From Fallopia convolvulus (lineage: Eukaryota > Streptophyta > Magnoliopsida > Caryophyllales > Polygonaceae), in NCBI GenBank assembly GCA_964016875.1, contig OZ024733.1:22921324-22985323 (forward strand): a DNA stretch of 64,000 bases, given 5' to 3'. The notes below the pieces were generated by a model. That model did not search any database and was not told the DNA's origin. It saw only the letters and a program-made list of their open reading frames with translations. Below, piece by piece: positions 45,514 to 56,929 of this stretch (positions are counted from its first letter, which is position 1; every line of letters begins with the position of its first letter). The translations under genes and the position numbers were made by a program.

Positions 45514-47491
45514 AGGGTTCGAGACTTCCCAAGTCCCACCAATGAGTTATCATGGCGCGGGGCCCTCACAAGACCATACACAATCTCAGGTTGGAGGAGG
45601 AGTTGACATTGTGGATGATGGCGGCCCTATTAACAAGGAAACCCTCGTGGACTTCAACACCCACATTGCCAAGAAAATTTGGGATGATCAACACGTAATT
45701 TGAATATTTTTTTTGCTTATATTATTAAACAAGGTTCTAATTTCAATTATGCTTGTAATGTTGTTAGCATGCAAAAGTTTTAAAATGTCAAGTTCGTTCT
45801 GCCCCGTTTGAGTTTTGGACGAAGTCGAACCGGTTGGGTCCAAATCAACAATGGAAGATGTTGGCCGAACAAAGCGGCCTGCTTGGGTTATTGAACCTTT
45901 CCGTTAGGGGAACAGACGAAGCTTTGGTGTCTGCTTTGGTGGAAAGATGGTATCCGGAGACTAACAGCTTCCATTTTCCTTGGGGGGAGATGACCATCAC
46001 CCTCCACGATGTAAACATGATATTGGATATTCCATTAAAAAGGATTCGAGCAGACTTTGCATTATCACCCTTAGATGACAATGGCTTGCGCGTCCAAATA
46101 AGTGAAATGTTGGGTTGGACCCTTGAAGAAGTGAATGACCAAATCCGTTCAGGTGGCCTCGCTCTCAGTGATCTCAACGATTGGCTTGATGCACAACAAA
46201 CGCGCGAAGGAGCTAATCCGAGCCACATGGCATCCGTCTTTTTACTTGTGTTATTGGGATGCACCATTTTCATCGACAAGACCAGCAACCGTGTGAACCA
46301 TAAGTTCATGCACTTGCTCCTAAACCACAGGTTGACGAGTCAGTTTGCTTGGGGCCCTGCAGCCTTAGCCTACTTGTATAGGCAATTAGGTATGGCAAGT
46401 CGCGCTGGAGCTGCACAAATAGGCGGTTGTCTATATCTCCTAAATGTGAGCTTCCATAAATTATGAATTTTTAAACTTTTAACTCATTATTACCATAACT
46501 AACTTATATTTTTTTTAGAATTGGATTTGGAGATACCTTCCTTTGTTTAGGGTTTACTTGAACAGATTTATAGACTTGCGACCTGGGGAGGAGTACAAAG
46601 CAAACTCTAGATCGAGAAATAGGGATGCAAATGAGTTGAGGAAATATCGTACTACTCTGGACCGATACACCATGGATATGGTAATACACCCTAAATCAAA
46701 TTATAAACTATACGATTTAAAACATGACACTAATACGAGCTATCAACTACTATAATTCTACAGGTCCAGTGGGTTCCATATCCTCAAGGGTTGAACTTTG
46801 TTGATGGGGAACTCTCGGTCTCTAGGTATAGGGGCTTACTAACAATCTTAGACATTCAAGAGCCATATATGCCAGAGAGATGTTTTCGCCAATTTCGCTA
46901 TCGTCAGAGCATCCCTAGGTTCCCAGTCATCACAGGCCACACAGTGGCCCGTAAAGAGAATCTTAGGAGTCGTTACATATTAAAATTCAATTCTGAGGAT
47001 GACCATTGGGATCAACGCTTTAACTTCCTATATCCAGTAGGAAATCAACCTACTTTTCCTTGGTCAATGGATGACAATTACCAAGAGTGGCATTTTCAAC
47101 GCACTCATCCATATCTACTAAGGGGTTCAGCTGAAATCATGGCCAGTCGACAGACGGTAGCACCGACTTCATTGGATACTCAAATTGTGCGAAAACTTTT
47201 AATTGCATATATTAAGCTATTTATATATTTCAATTGGTTTTGTTAATTTCTCATAAATTATTCTTTTTTTAACAGCGCTTGAATCATATACAAGGCTTGG
47301 CGAACCAGTATGCTCATTTGAGGCAGCTTGGAGGCGAAGTGGCACGACTTGTAGACGGACTACACGAATTTCTCACGATGCCCACCATTCCATTCCCACT
47401 TATGGAAGACCCGCCACCTCGGCGCACTCGCCGCTCTCACACCCCTGATATTCAGCCCGGTCGTCATAGTGATTTCGGTCCTCGCCGTTGA
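45450..47491 (+). CDS. Plant mobile domain (PMD, MAIN/MAIL-like) portion of the MULE gene
   Basis: Frame +1 relative to the transposase: GTSQVPPMGNSQFQPMYYEG... to DFNTHIAKKIWDDQH, ending at a GT donor (45695). Further exons 45768-46445, 46519-46680, 46764-47186 and 47276-47491 all have GT-AG borders at phase 0. The domain shows VRSAPFEFWTKSNRLGPNQQ, LVSALVERWYPETNSFHFPW, GEMTITLHDVNMILDIP, GPAALAYLYRQLGMASRAGA, GGCLYLLN, WIWRYLPLFR and VQWVPYPQG, the order of the aminotransferase-like plant mobile domain of MAIN/MAIL1 proteins and plant transposons. Its job in the element is unknown. It probably belongs to the same transcript as the transposase; a one-base frameshift near 45456 or an unseen splice would join them. 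Confidence 0.85.
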
Positions 47492-47604
47492 ATATAAATA
47501 CAAAATTATACCAAATCTATCATAAAAAATGTTAAACTTAATTTCTAATGTAATTTAAAACATTAACCATTTAAATCCACCACGAATTTAATTAAAAAAA
47601 AAGA

Positions 47605-47867
47605 GCTTCGGTCACCAAAGTGCTCATTTTTAATAAAAAAAACCAATCCACCAAAAACTAAATTTTTTTAAAAAAATAATAAGCTTCGGTCAAAGTGACC
47701 GAAGCAAAATGCTCATTTTTAATAAATAAACCAATCCACCAAAAACTAAATTTTAAAAAAAATTAATAAGCTTCGGTCAAAGTGACCGAAGCAAAATAGT
47801 GATTTTTCAAATACCGATGCAATCCCGGGCCGTTGAGTAGTTCTGACCGGGGCGCCTAGCTGGCCCG
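47605..47867. repeat. Right terminal region of the MULE with palindromes and a ~80-bp direct repeat
   Basis: Palindromes GCTTCGGTCAAAGTGACCGA plus AGC at 47683-47705 and 47770-47792, and a damaged one at 47605-47622. Each is followed by a copy of GCTCATTTTTAATAAA...AATCCACCAAAAACTAAATT, giving a direct repeat of about 80 bases. The outer inverted repeat is 47821-47867. Confidence 0.8.
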
Positions 47868-47887
47868 ATAATATACATGTAGTATTG

Positions 47888-48082
47888 GGGGTGAGGAGCC
47901 CAGTTGAATTGGTCGGTCCTTGGGGGAAGAACCCCGAGGTCGGCGGTTCGACACCCACCGGTGACGAAACCACAATATTAATTTCTCTAGAACTGTTTAC
48001 AGTTCTCACCCGTTCAAGGGTGCTCTAGGCTAGTCCAAGTAGTACTTGGGCTATCCTAAATCTTACCAGATCAAAAAAAAAA
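47888..48082 (+). mobile_element. tRNA-derived SINE, 195 bp
   Basis: Starts GGGGGTGAGGAGCCCAGTTG, with an A-box-like AGCCCAGTTGAATTGG near 47900 and a good B box GGTTCGACACC at 47945-47955 (pol III promoter). It ends in an A tail after CCAGATC. Flanked by ATATACATGTAGTATTG (47871-47887) and ATATACATGTAATATTG (48083-48099), a 17-bp duplication with one mismatch. It sits directly beside the MULE, and its left duplication overlaps the MULE duplication by six bases. Confidence 0.9.
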
Positions 48083-48127
48083 ATATACATGTAATATTGT
48101 AGTGGCTAGTGGGCGAGATTCAAGTCA

Positions 48128-48941
48128 ACCCGGCCTTAAGACCATGTGTATCAGTGAACCCGGTGAAACTCATGAAACCCAAAAAAATACTCACTTTTTC
48201 CATTTCTCTCTCTTCCACATCATCTTATACTCTCCCAATTCTATTTCATGAAACCCACTTAAATATCAATAAAACCCATGAAACTCACTTTTCTACTTTT
48301 TTCACTTCCTAAACAATCACTTATTTTTCTATACATAATTACAATTATAATCTTCATTCATTAATTTTAAATATTTCTTTACCTAATTAAACATGACACA
48401 TTAATTTTAACAAATTATAATTTGGCTAATTTTATTATATTTTTGAGTTTTAGCTTTGTAAAACTCTGTTTTAAATTCCAAGAAAAATCAAAATTGGCTT
48501 TTTTTTTCCAATAACACGGATATATGTTTATATATATATATACCTAGTTTAATTTTATAAAAAATAAATTTTAAAATATGTGTTTGTTTACTCTAAACTA
48601 ACCCAATAAACTAATTTAATTTTAAAATAATTCAAACATATACAAAATGGGTGTCTATGGATAGATAAAAAAAAGTTATGAATTATAGTATAATTTTTTG
48701 TTATTATTATAAATTAAAAATTAACCAAAATTACTAAATACTAACTTAAGTTCAATTAGTCAAATTTGATCAAAAGTACAAGCCACATGGCATTCTCTAA
48801 TTGGCCAAATTGGCTAGTAGAGAAGGGTGAAACTCCATTCTCCCGGTTTCATGAATCGAAACCCAATTGAAAGTTTCACATCATTTTTTTTGGTGAAACT
48901 CAAGTGAAACTAGGGGGTGAAACCCCCAATATGGATGACCT
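48128..48941. mobile_element. Possible large MITE with GTGAAACTC repeats
   Basis: The left edge AGACCATGTGTATCAGTGAA and the right edge read inward AGGTCATCCATATTGGGGGT form a weak inverted repeat bordered by TTA/TAA. GGTGAAACTCATGAAACCC on the left recurs as GGTGAAACTCAAGTGAAACT on the right in direct orientation. AT-rich interior without ORF. Superfamily unclear; PIF/Harbinger is one option. Confidence 0.35.
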
Positions 48942-48989
48942 AATTCTGCTCAGCCCATATCCATCCATGAACTCAATCTTATATACATA

Positions 48990-51900
48990 CTAGCCAGATC
49001 AAGCCCGTCCGTTGGACGGGGCAAAATTTATATTTTAATATTTAAAATACATATATGTTTGTAAATATTTACAAAAATAATACAAATCACAATAAAAATA
49101 ATTAATTTAATAAAAATCATCGAAATTTGAACTTTAAAAAGATTGTTTTGTGCAAACCTAATTACCATCCACCAAAAACCTTCATGTCTTACATTTTCAC
49201 ATTCACTCTCCCCCATCTCAATTCATGTTTCGATTCGATTAATATTTTTTGCAATATGAGGGTTGTCTTCTATTTTTCGCTTCATAGTGGATGAAATTGT
49301 GATGCATTCATACAAAAATAAGACGTATATAGTGAGAAAGAAAAAGGTAGGAATTGAATTCTATATTATGTTAGGTTAGCTATAATGCTAACAGTTGTGT
49401 TGGATGTTGTGTTTTGTATCTAATATCAAAGGTTCATAATTTAATGTGTAATATCAAATGTTGATGTTTTATTAAGATAGACAATTATTGCGCAAATCCT
49501 CCAACTTTAAATAAAAGGATTTTGAATATTTCAAGACATCAATAAAAAAAATATTTATTTGGTTTTGATGATATATAACTTCACATGTTGTAAGATTATA
49601 GCTTTAGTGATTTGGATTAGTCTAGTGATGCTTTCAAAATTTTACCATTAAGATTCACGATAGGGGTATAATAAATCTATTTAGTTATTTTTTATGAATG
49701 ATTTAGTCTATTACATATAGTCTTATTGTATCATTTGACATTCTCTTAATATCCACCTATCTAAAATTGAATTTGATCCTTTAGCAAGTGTAGGCTAAAT
49801 AAAAAGAGATTCATCTAAATTTTTAAATGCACGTACTCTTGTATCTAATAACATTGTATTGAATTAAAAAAATATAGCAAAGTCATTTTGATTATTTGAA
49901 AGAATTTGGATCATCTTATAACAATATGTAATCAAATAGATTGGTGTATACTTAACAAAATCATATATTAGTTAACACATTAATTTACATTGCTTTGTGT
50001 GTTTTTTCAATACAACTTAGCTCCATGTTTAGTAAAAACTATAATTTTTTTATAAATTAGTTATAGCAAAACGTTTTAACTATTTGAAAAAAAATATGAG
50101 TCGCCTTATAACTAAATTAATCAAATGGATTGATGTATAATTAATTAATTATCAAAATCATATATCATTTTTCATACACTTGTGTGCAACTATCAGCATA
50201 ATAAAATTCTTATATATCATTCACATACTTATAATATCAAATCTAAATTGAATTTAGTATTTTGTATGAGGTCTTTTGATTGTGGTAAAAAGGTTATTCA
50301 AAGTGATTATTTGAAAACTGAACCTTAAACCTCCAATATAATTGTCAAAGCTTGAACCATTGAGCCAAAATTTCATATTGACATATAATAAAATCAATAT
50401 AATATGATTGAGATGTTTTTCATAAATTTAATACATTCACCTAGTACATATTTAAGTGGATTATTTTAATATTGTACTATCTAACAATTATAATTTAGAA
50501 TAATAATTAATACGGTATATTCAAGGTAAAGGAAAAATGATCTAAAATATTCAATGTGTAAAATAATATTTAAAAACCTTTATATTGCAACCATAACCTA
50601 TCTAAGATAAACTTCAAATGATTTATAATAGTGAAAGTGAAAAAATTATTAGGAATTATCATTATTCATTAAGTGCATTAAATGTGGTCTTGTACACAAA
50701 ATTATATATGTACTAGCTAGATCAAGCCCGTCCGTTGGACGGGGCAAAATTTATATTTTAATATTTAAAATACATATATGTTTGTAAATATTTACAAAAA
50801 TAATACAAATCACAATAAAAATAATTAATTTAATAAAAATCATCGAAATTTGAACTTTAAAAAGATTGTTTGGTGCAAACCTAATTACCATCCACCAAAA
50901 ACCTTCATGTCTTACATTTTCACATTCACTCTCCCCCATCTCAATTCGTGTTTCGATTCGATTAATATTTTTTGCAATATGAGGGTTGTCTTCTATTTTT
51001 CGCTTCATAGTGGATGAAATTGTGATGCGTTCATACAAAAATAAGACGTATATAGTGAGAAAGAAAAAGGTAGGAATTGAATTCTATATTATGTTAGGTT
51101 AGCTATAATGCTAACAGTTGTGTTGGATGTTGTGTTTTGTATCTAATATCAAAGGTTCATAATTTAATGTGTAATATCAAATGTTGATGTTTTATTAAGA
51201 TAGACAATTATTGCGCAAATCCTCCAACTTTAAATAAAAGGATTTTGAATATTTCAAGACATCAATAAAAAAATATTTATTTGGTTTTGATGATATATAA
51301 CTTCACATGTTGTAAGATTATAGCTTTAGTGATTTGGATTAGTCTAGTGATGCTTTCAAAATTTTACCATTAAGATTCACGATAGGGGTATAATAAATCT
51401 ATTTAGTTATTTTTTATGAATGATTTAGTCTATTATATATAGTCTTATTGTATCATTTGACATTCTCTTAATATCCACCTATCTAAAATTGAATTTGATC
51501 CTTTAGCAAGTGTAGGCTAAATAAAAAGAGATTCATCTAAATTTTTAAATGCACGTACTCTTGTATCTAATAACATTGTATTGAATTAAAAAAATATAGT
51601 AAAGTCATTTTGATTATTTGAAAGAATTTGGATCATCTTATAACAACATGTAATCAAATAGATTGGTGTATACTTAACAAAATCATATATTAGTTAACAC
51701 ATTAATTTACATTGCTTTGTGTTTTTTTTCAATACAACTTAGCTCCTATGTTTAGTAAAAACTATAATTTTTTTTATAAATTAGTTATAGCAAAACGTTT
51801 TAACTATTTGAAAAAAAATATGAGTCGCCTTATAACTAAATTAATCAAATGGATTGATGTATAATTAATTAATTATCAAAATCATATATAATTTTTCATA

Positions 51901-52578
51901 CACTTGTGTGCAACTATTAGCATAATAAAATTCTTATGTTTCATTCACATACTTATAATATCAAATCTAAATTGAATTTAGTATTTTGTATGAGGTCTTT
52001 TGATTGTGGTAAAAAGATTATTCAAAGTGATTATTTGAAAACTAAACCTTAAACCTCCAATATAATTGTCAAAGCTTGAACCATTGAGCCAAAATTTCAT
52101 ATTGACATATAATAAAATCAATATAATATGATTGAGATGTTTTTCATAAATTTAATACATTCACCTAGTACATATTTAAGTGGATTATTTTAATATTGTA
52201 CTATCTAACAACTATAATTTTGAATAATAATTAATACGGTATATTCAAGGTAAAGGAAAAATGATCTAAAATATTCAATGTGTAAAATAATATTTAAAAA
52301 CCTTTATATTGCAACCATAACCTATTTAAGATAAACTTCAAATGATTTATAATAGTGAAAGTGAAAAAAATTATTAGGAATTATCATTATTCATTAAGTG
52401 CATTAAATGTGGTCTTGTACACAAAATTATATATGTATTATAGATTATAGATAACCTATTTAAGATAAACTTCAAATGATTTATAATAGTGAAAGTGAAA
52501 AAAATTATTAGGAATTATCATTATTCATTAAGTGCATTAAATGTGGTCTTGTATACAAAATTATATATGTATTATAGA
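48990..52578 (-). mobile_element. Head-to-tail array of minus-strand non-autonomous Helitrons
   Basis: Copy 1 is 48990-50712 and copy 2 50713-52444, a direct repeat of period 1723 with very few differences. A 126-base third piece (52453-52578) repeats only the 5' end. On the minus strand each full copy ends with hairpin CCCGTCCAACGGACGGG (49020-49004 in copy 1) then CTTGATCTGGCTAG or CTTGATCTAGCTAG. The outermost 5' end is TCTATAATACATATATAATT at 52578. The outer flanks are A (48989) and T (52579), the Helitron A/T target. No Rep/helicase. A minus-strand frame at 51038-50751 and its shorter copy at 49216-49028 repeat with the array and look non-coding. Confidence 0.82.
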
Positions 52579-52876
52579 TAAGATTGGGTTTTGCCACCAT
52601 TTATTGCTTTCATTAACTATGCTCACAATAATCCCTATATAATTACTATTGGCAAAAACAAGTCAAAAAGTTATGTGTAGCTTAGTGGTGAGAGTGTTTT
52701 CCCATCAATCCATAGGTCATTGGTTCAAATCTTCTTAGTGTACTATTTTTTAGTTCATTTTTATTCTTCAAATGACATTTATCTATCTACTTATTAGTTT
52801 CTCTATTTGTAAGTTTATTACCCCACATGTATCTTCTATCTTATTATCATCATAAAAAAATTTAGCAATCAAACGC

Positions 52877-53234
52877 TTATCATAATTAAGAAATATTTTG
52901 TGTATATTTTTCATTTCATATAAAGCAAAGGTTTTTTTTTCCTAACTCGATGGTTATGGTGATTGTGTACAAATAAAAAAATTACTATTCAAATCGATAT
53001 GGTATCATTTTATAGACATTTTTTCATATAAATATTTGCTACCATAATTTTAAAGTTATCATAATTAAGAAATATTTTGTGTATATTTTTCATTTCATAT
53101 AAAGCAAAGGTTTTTTTATCTAACTCGGTGGTTATGGTGATTGTGTACAAATCAAAAAATTACTATTCAAATTGATATGGTATCATTTTATAGACATTTT
53201 TTCATATAAACATTTGCTACCATAATTTTAAAGT
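52877..53234. repeat. Tandem duplication, period 179
   Basis: Two direct copies (52877-53055 and 53056-53234) starting TTATCATAATTAAGAAATAT and ending CTACCATAATTTTAAAG, with few mismatches. Inside the outer Helitron. Confidence 0.85.
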
Positions 53235-54730
53235 TAAGTATAATTTTACCATTTGCAAAATAAATCCATTTTATTATATGAGATAAGAAGCTTAAAATGA
53301 AGAAAAATCCTTGACAATTGAGAAACATTTTTTATATATACTATGTTTTCATTCATATTAAATCAAAAATATTTCTTTTACTCAATGTTTATGATGTTTG
53401 CATTTCATAATAAATCAAAGAAAGTAAGAATTGAATTATTAAAATTTCGTACAACACTTACACTCAAATCTAACGCCTATTTTTAATATCCTATAAAAAA
53501 AATTAATTCATTCTCCCTCAATCCCTCTTCATGTAGTGAAATTAAAAAAAGGGATCTTGGAGGATCCTTAGAAGAACAAAGAAAAAACTCTAAGTAGCAT
53601 CATAATTTGAGGTACACAAGACGAACAACAACTCAAAACTCAAACATGTACTATATCCTCTACAATATCCAACCTCCTTTTCATACTATTCCTAATGATA
53701 TTGATGACCATATTTAGTTTGAACCAGTATCTTTGTTGGCCAATACACCAAGATAATAACCATATGTATGTTTTATTGTATAAGGTGTGAATTACTTTAT
53801 CAATATTGTGTATATATTTGTCGGAAAATGTTTTAAGCTCTATGCTTGGTTGTACGTAATTCATGCGCTATTTTTAGTAATTTGTGAATGGTTTTAGCCT
53901 CTAAAATATAATAAAAGAATAAGGAAGCAATGTGAAAGATAATCAAGTGAAAAATAAGATTAGGTTGAAGTTTATATAAACCAAAGGATATATGTTGCAA
54001 ATGTATTAGGTAACTAATGACGACAGCAATTCAAACTTAAGAAAACAATAAGAAACATGTTATCCATTTTCAAATTTATCAAATTCGGGGTAAATTAAAT
54101 TTGTGAAAGGAGAAAATACTTATTTTGGTTTGGTTAATTTTTTGTATAATTTTCTCATCGATAAGAAGATATATTAAGAGAAATTTTCAGCGTACAAAAT
54201 GCAATGCTACTCTATTGACAAATAAGAACCAAAATATATTAATGGGATTATGTTACTCTATTTATCCAAATGAAAAAGAAAAAAACCTTGAAAGTAAAGA
54301 AAAAAACCTAAACTATTTAGAATTTGTTTTTTTTTTATATATATTTATGCATGTTAATTGTAATTACATGGTTTATAGTACTCGGGAAGAATTATAAGTG
54401 AGATAATTTATTATTACACGGGACAATAGTTTCAAAAAATTACATTAACCACATATTATGAAAATAGCCATATATTCAAACATTAACAATGAACCGTATA
54501 ATCTCGATTTACATAATTAATTTTAATCCAAGAAAAATGTAAGATGGTCAAATGCTTACTTTTTAAATATTTTGTCATCATTAAACGCATTTAAAAATTT
54601 TATAAAATAAATTAAGATAAATATACGAGCATGAAAATGGTATAATTAAAAATATAAAATATCTTAATATATCTATACAAAAAAATAACCCCGTGCGTAT
54701 GCACGGGCATCACCACTAGTTTGGTTATGG

Positions 54731-55148
54731 TTTTAGGAATGAATGTATTTAACTATCCAAGTAAAATTTGGATCCAATACTCCAAATCCAAACTTCGCCT
54801 GAAACGTGTTCAAACCCATCAAATGGTTGCCCTCTTCCAATACTTTTTTTTATCTCTCGCTCGGTTCAATCGATTCGAGTCATTTTACATTTGAACCAGA
54901 TACTGCAGAGACTCTTAATGGAAACGACCCTCCCTGTTGGAACATTCACTATTCCATGGTGTTTCTTAGTTTTGACCAGGTCAAATTTTGGTAGTTTAAT
55001 GTGCTGTTTCATATAAGCATTTCATGAAAACTACAAGAACATCGTCAAGAGTGATGCATGGAAGATTTGATCATTGGTTTTTCTTAGTTTTGACAATGAC
55101 AAACTTATAGTTTTAAGAATGAATGTATTTAACTATCCAACCTAGTAA
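54731..55148. repeat. Direct repeat of ~36 bases, 380 bases apart
   Basis: TTTTAGGAATGAATGTATTT at 54731 and TTTTAAGAATGAATGTATTT at 55111, both continuing AACTATCCAA...GTAAAAT. Between them are short plus-strand frames (for example FEPDTAETLNGNDPPCWNIH at ~54890) that I do not recognise. Could be ends of a small element or of a duplicated segment. Confidence 0.45.
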
Positions 55149-55149
55149 A

Positions 55150-56843
55150 ATATGGAACGTTGTGAGAAACAATGGAGGGAACAAGTGACGACCTGGAAAA
55201 ACATTGTGGAAGATGCACGACTTTCTATTTATGGCAAGTTACCAGATATTGAGCAAACGATCATTGCGAAGATTTGTGAAGATTCGATAGCTATGTTCGG
55301 TTCGTTTGTGAGAAGATAAGTTCGACTATGGAAGATTTGTTCAAGGAAAGAAGAAGAAATCTAAGACTGGTCGGTTATGGCACTTCTCCGATCGGTTGCT
55401 GATTTGGGAATATTTTATATTTCTTTAATCCGTTTTTAATGAGATCTGCAAAGTGGAATATCATCATAATTTAGGCAAGTTTGTGATCGAGATCAGGCTC
55501 GATGGTTGCTCTATAAAAGTCTAGTTTAGCTAGGGTTAGAGTGTGGTTGAAGACGGCGAACAATAGAGAACAGAGAGCTTAAGTGTTCGTGAGAAATTCG
55601 TTGAAGGTTTCACGTGGGAGTTTGAGTACTCAAGTTTGTAGTTCATCTATTGTTTAGGTTTTAGGGTTTAGGGTTGTAGAGGTCTAGTTGGTTGAACTTC
55701 GGTTGGTGCCGAAGTTACTTGGGAACTTGATGTGAACCCGATCTCGGATTCACGAGTTGGATCTTGAACTTGGACTCGTATTGGGTCTCATACATGAACA
55801 AACTGATAGATTGAGGAAAAAGCCTAGACTTTGAGATGAGAAGAGAAGTGAAATGGTTAGAAGGGTGTCTAGTATGACCTAGACGAGAAGAGTTTGAGGG
55901 GGGATTAAGAAATATGACGCCTTAAAGAACCAAGTCTGAAGCAATCTCGACAGAGTTTCGATATAAATTCAATTAAGCGTGCAAATACAATAGAGGAGTC
56001 TCCTTTATATAGAGGAGCTCCTAGAAAACCTAACAAAAACCTTAGGAGGCGTGGGGGCAACTAGGGTGGCGCATGCAAGCGGCCCAACGTTGGCCCAAGC
56101 CCATAAAACACATGCCAAACATGGCAACACCTTATTAAGCAAGTTTAGGAAGGAAATAGTACTAAAAATGACATAAAAGATAGATGGTCACGGTGGCCTA
56201 GTCGCAAGTGTCGCGACAAGGTGGTGGCATGGGCTGGCACGGCACGATTAGGTTGTCGGCGTGCCAGCGTGCGTGTGCAAGGCCAAATGCTAGCACGGAG
56301 GTGCGACGCGACATGGCCTTGGCACACATGAACCTCATGTTGCGACGCCGGGGTGGCCCGACGCGAATATGGCAGTGGCGTGGTCCCAGGTGCCCAAGGT
56401 GAGGTCCTCGGTACCGTGTTGTGGCGCGTCGGCACCGAAGGGTGGCGCGACGCCGATGACAGAGAGGCACACGAAGAGGGGCGCCATGGCTTGCGATGGT
56501 GCGTGCGACTATGGATGTTGTGGCTCGAGCTATGGCACGGGTCCAGGCTCGAGTGATGGGTCCGTCGGAGGGCACGGACATGGACTCCTCTTGGCTAGCC
56601 GTCAAGGTCGGGGTCACATCAGAACTTGACTTGCCTTGAAACCGTTAGAGCTTAATCTATTAGTGAACTATTGAAAACCTCTGAGAAGGAGTCTCAGTGG
56701 TAGAGGTTTTTCTTTCTACGACTTGTTGGTCGGATAGAAAGTTTTCCTCTCTAAATACATTGTTCATGTTTATTATTATTTTCGTTGTCCAAGGAACATT
56801 GCTAGTTTCTTGTCTGGTTACTAATACGTTACGATCCAATAAA
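55150..56843 (+). repeat. 5' LTR region of a Ty1/copia element, interrupted
   Basis: Ends directly before the primer site at 56844. Contains CTCTATAAAAG (~55511), a good TATA box, followed by leader-like sequence. The left edge is not resolved. Between ~55790 and ~56640 the sequence changes composition and looks inserted. Confidence 0.45.
55790..56640 (-). other. Probable insertion in the copia LTR, partly very GC-rich
   Basis: The minus strand has CTCCTCTATATAAAGGAGAC (~56018-55999), a TATA-like box, followed by ~230 bases resembling an LTR leader. Upstream lies a GC-rich, CpG-rich block (56165-56630), unlike anything else nearby, with only spurious frames. A solo LTR on the minus strand would explain the layout, but no clean target duplication was found. 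Confidence 0.35.
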
Positions 56844-56855
56844 TGATATCAGAGC
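56844..56855 (+). other. Primer-binding site of the copia element
   Basis: TGATATCAGAGC, the tRNA-Met-type site TGGTATCAGAGC with one change, 3' of the LTR region and ~85 bases before gag. Confidence 0.7.
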
Positions 56856-56929
56856 AAGGTTTGCTCTAGATTGTGTGTTTAGTGCAGGAACACAAGGTGA
56901 GTACCAACAACAACTACAATGTCGGTATT

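Larger units (their letters stand above)
42124..47867 (+). mobile_element. Potentially autonomous MULE with plant mobile domain
   Basis: 5744 bp, flanked by identical 9-bp duplications ATAATATAC at 42115-42123 and 47868-47876. Termini are inverted: GAGGGTTGCTCAGCGCCCCC on the left, CGGGCCAGCTAGGCGCCCCG inward from the right, with shared GTCAGA and CTCAxCGGCCCGG further in. Inside the ends are CTTCGGTC...GACCGAAG palindromes. Between them is a plus-strand multi-exon gene with a MULE transposase followed by a plant mobile domain. A perfect duplication and largely open frames indicate a fairly recent insertion. Confidence 0.93.
48977..54719 (+). mobile_element. Plus-strand Helitron (outer), carrying a nested Helitron array
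   Basis: The 3' end is clear: hairpin CCCGTGCGTATGCACGGG (54690-54707), 12 bases, CTAG (54716-54719), then T. The 5' end is inferred at 48977 (A/TCTTATATACATA), which becomes continuous with TAAGATTGGGTTTTGCC (52579+) once the nested array is removed. The original length would be about 2.15 kb. No Rep/helicase ORF, so non-autonomous. Confidence 0.6.

Noticed and set aside
49028..51038. Minus-strand frames repeated in both Helitron copies (63 and 96 codons)
   Set aside because: Conservation is explained by the tandem duplication. The frames differ in length, are low complexity and match no Helitron protein.
54768..55016. 82-codon plus-strand frame with ETLNGNDPPCWNIH nearby in another frame
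   Set aside because: Looks faintly like a decayed host exon, but no family could be named and flanking exons are absent.
56145..56629. Several 60-140 codon frames in the GC-rich block on both strands
   Set aside because: Stop codons are scarce by composition; the translations are Arg/His/Pro-rich without domains.
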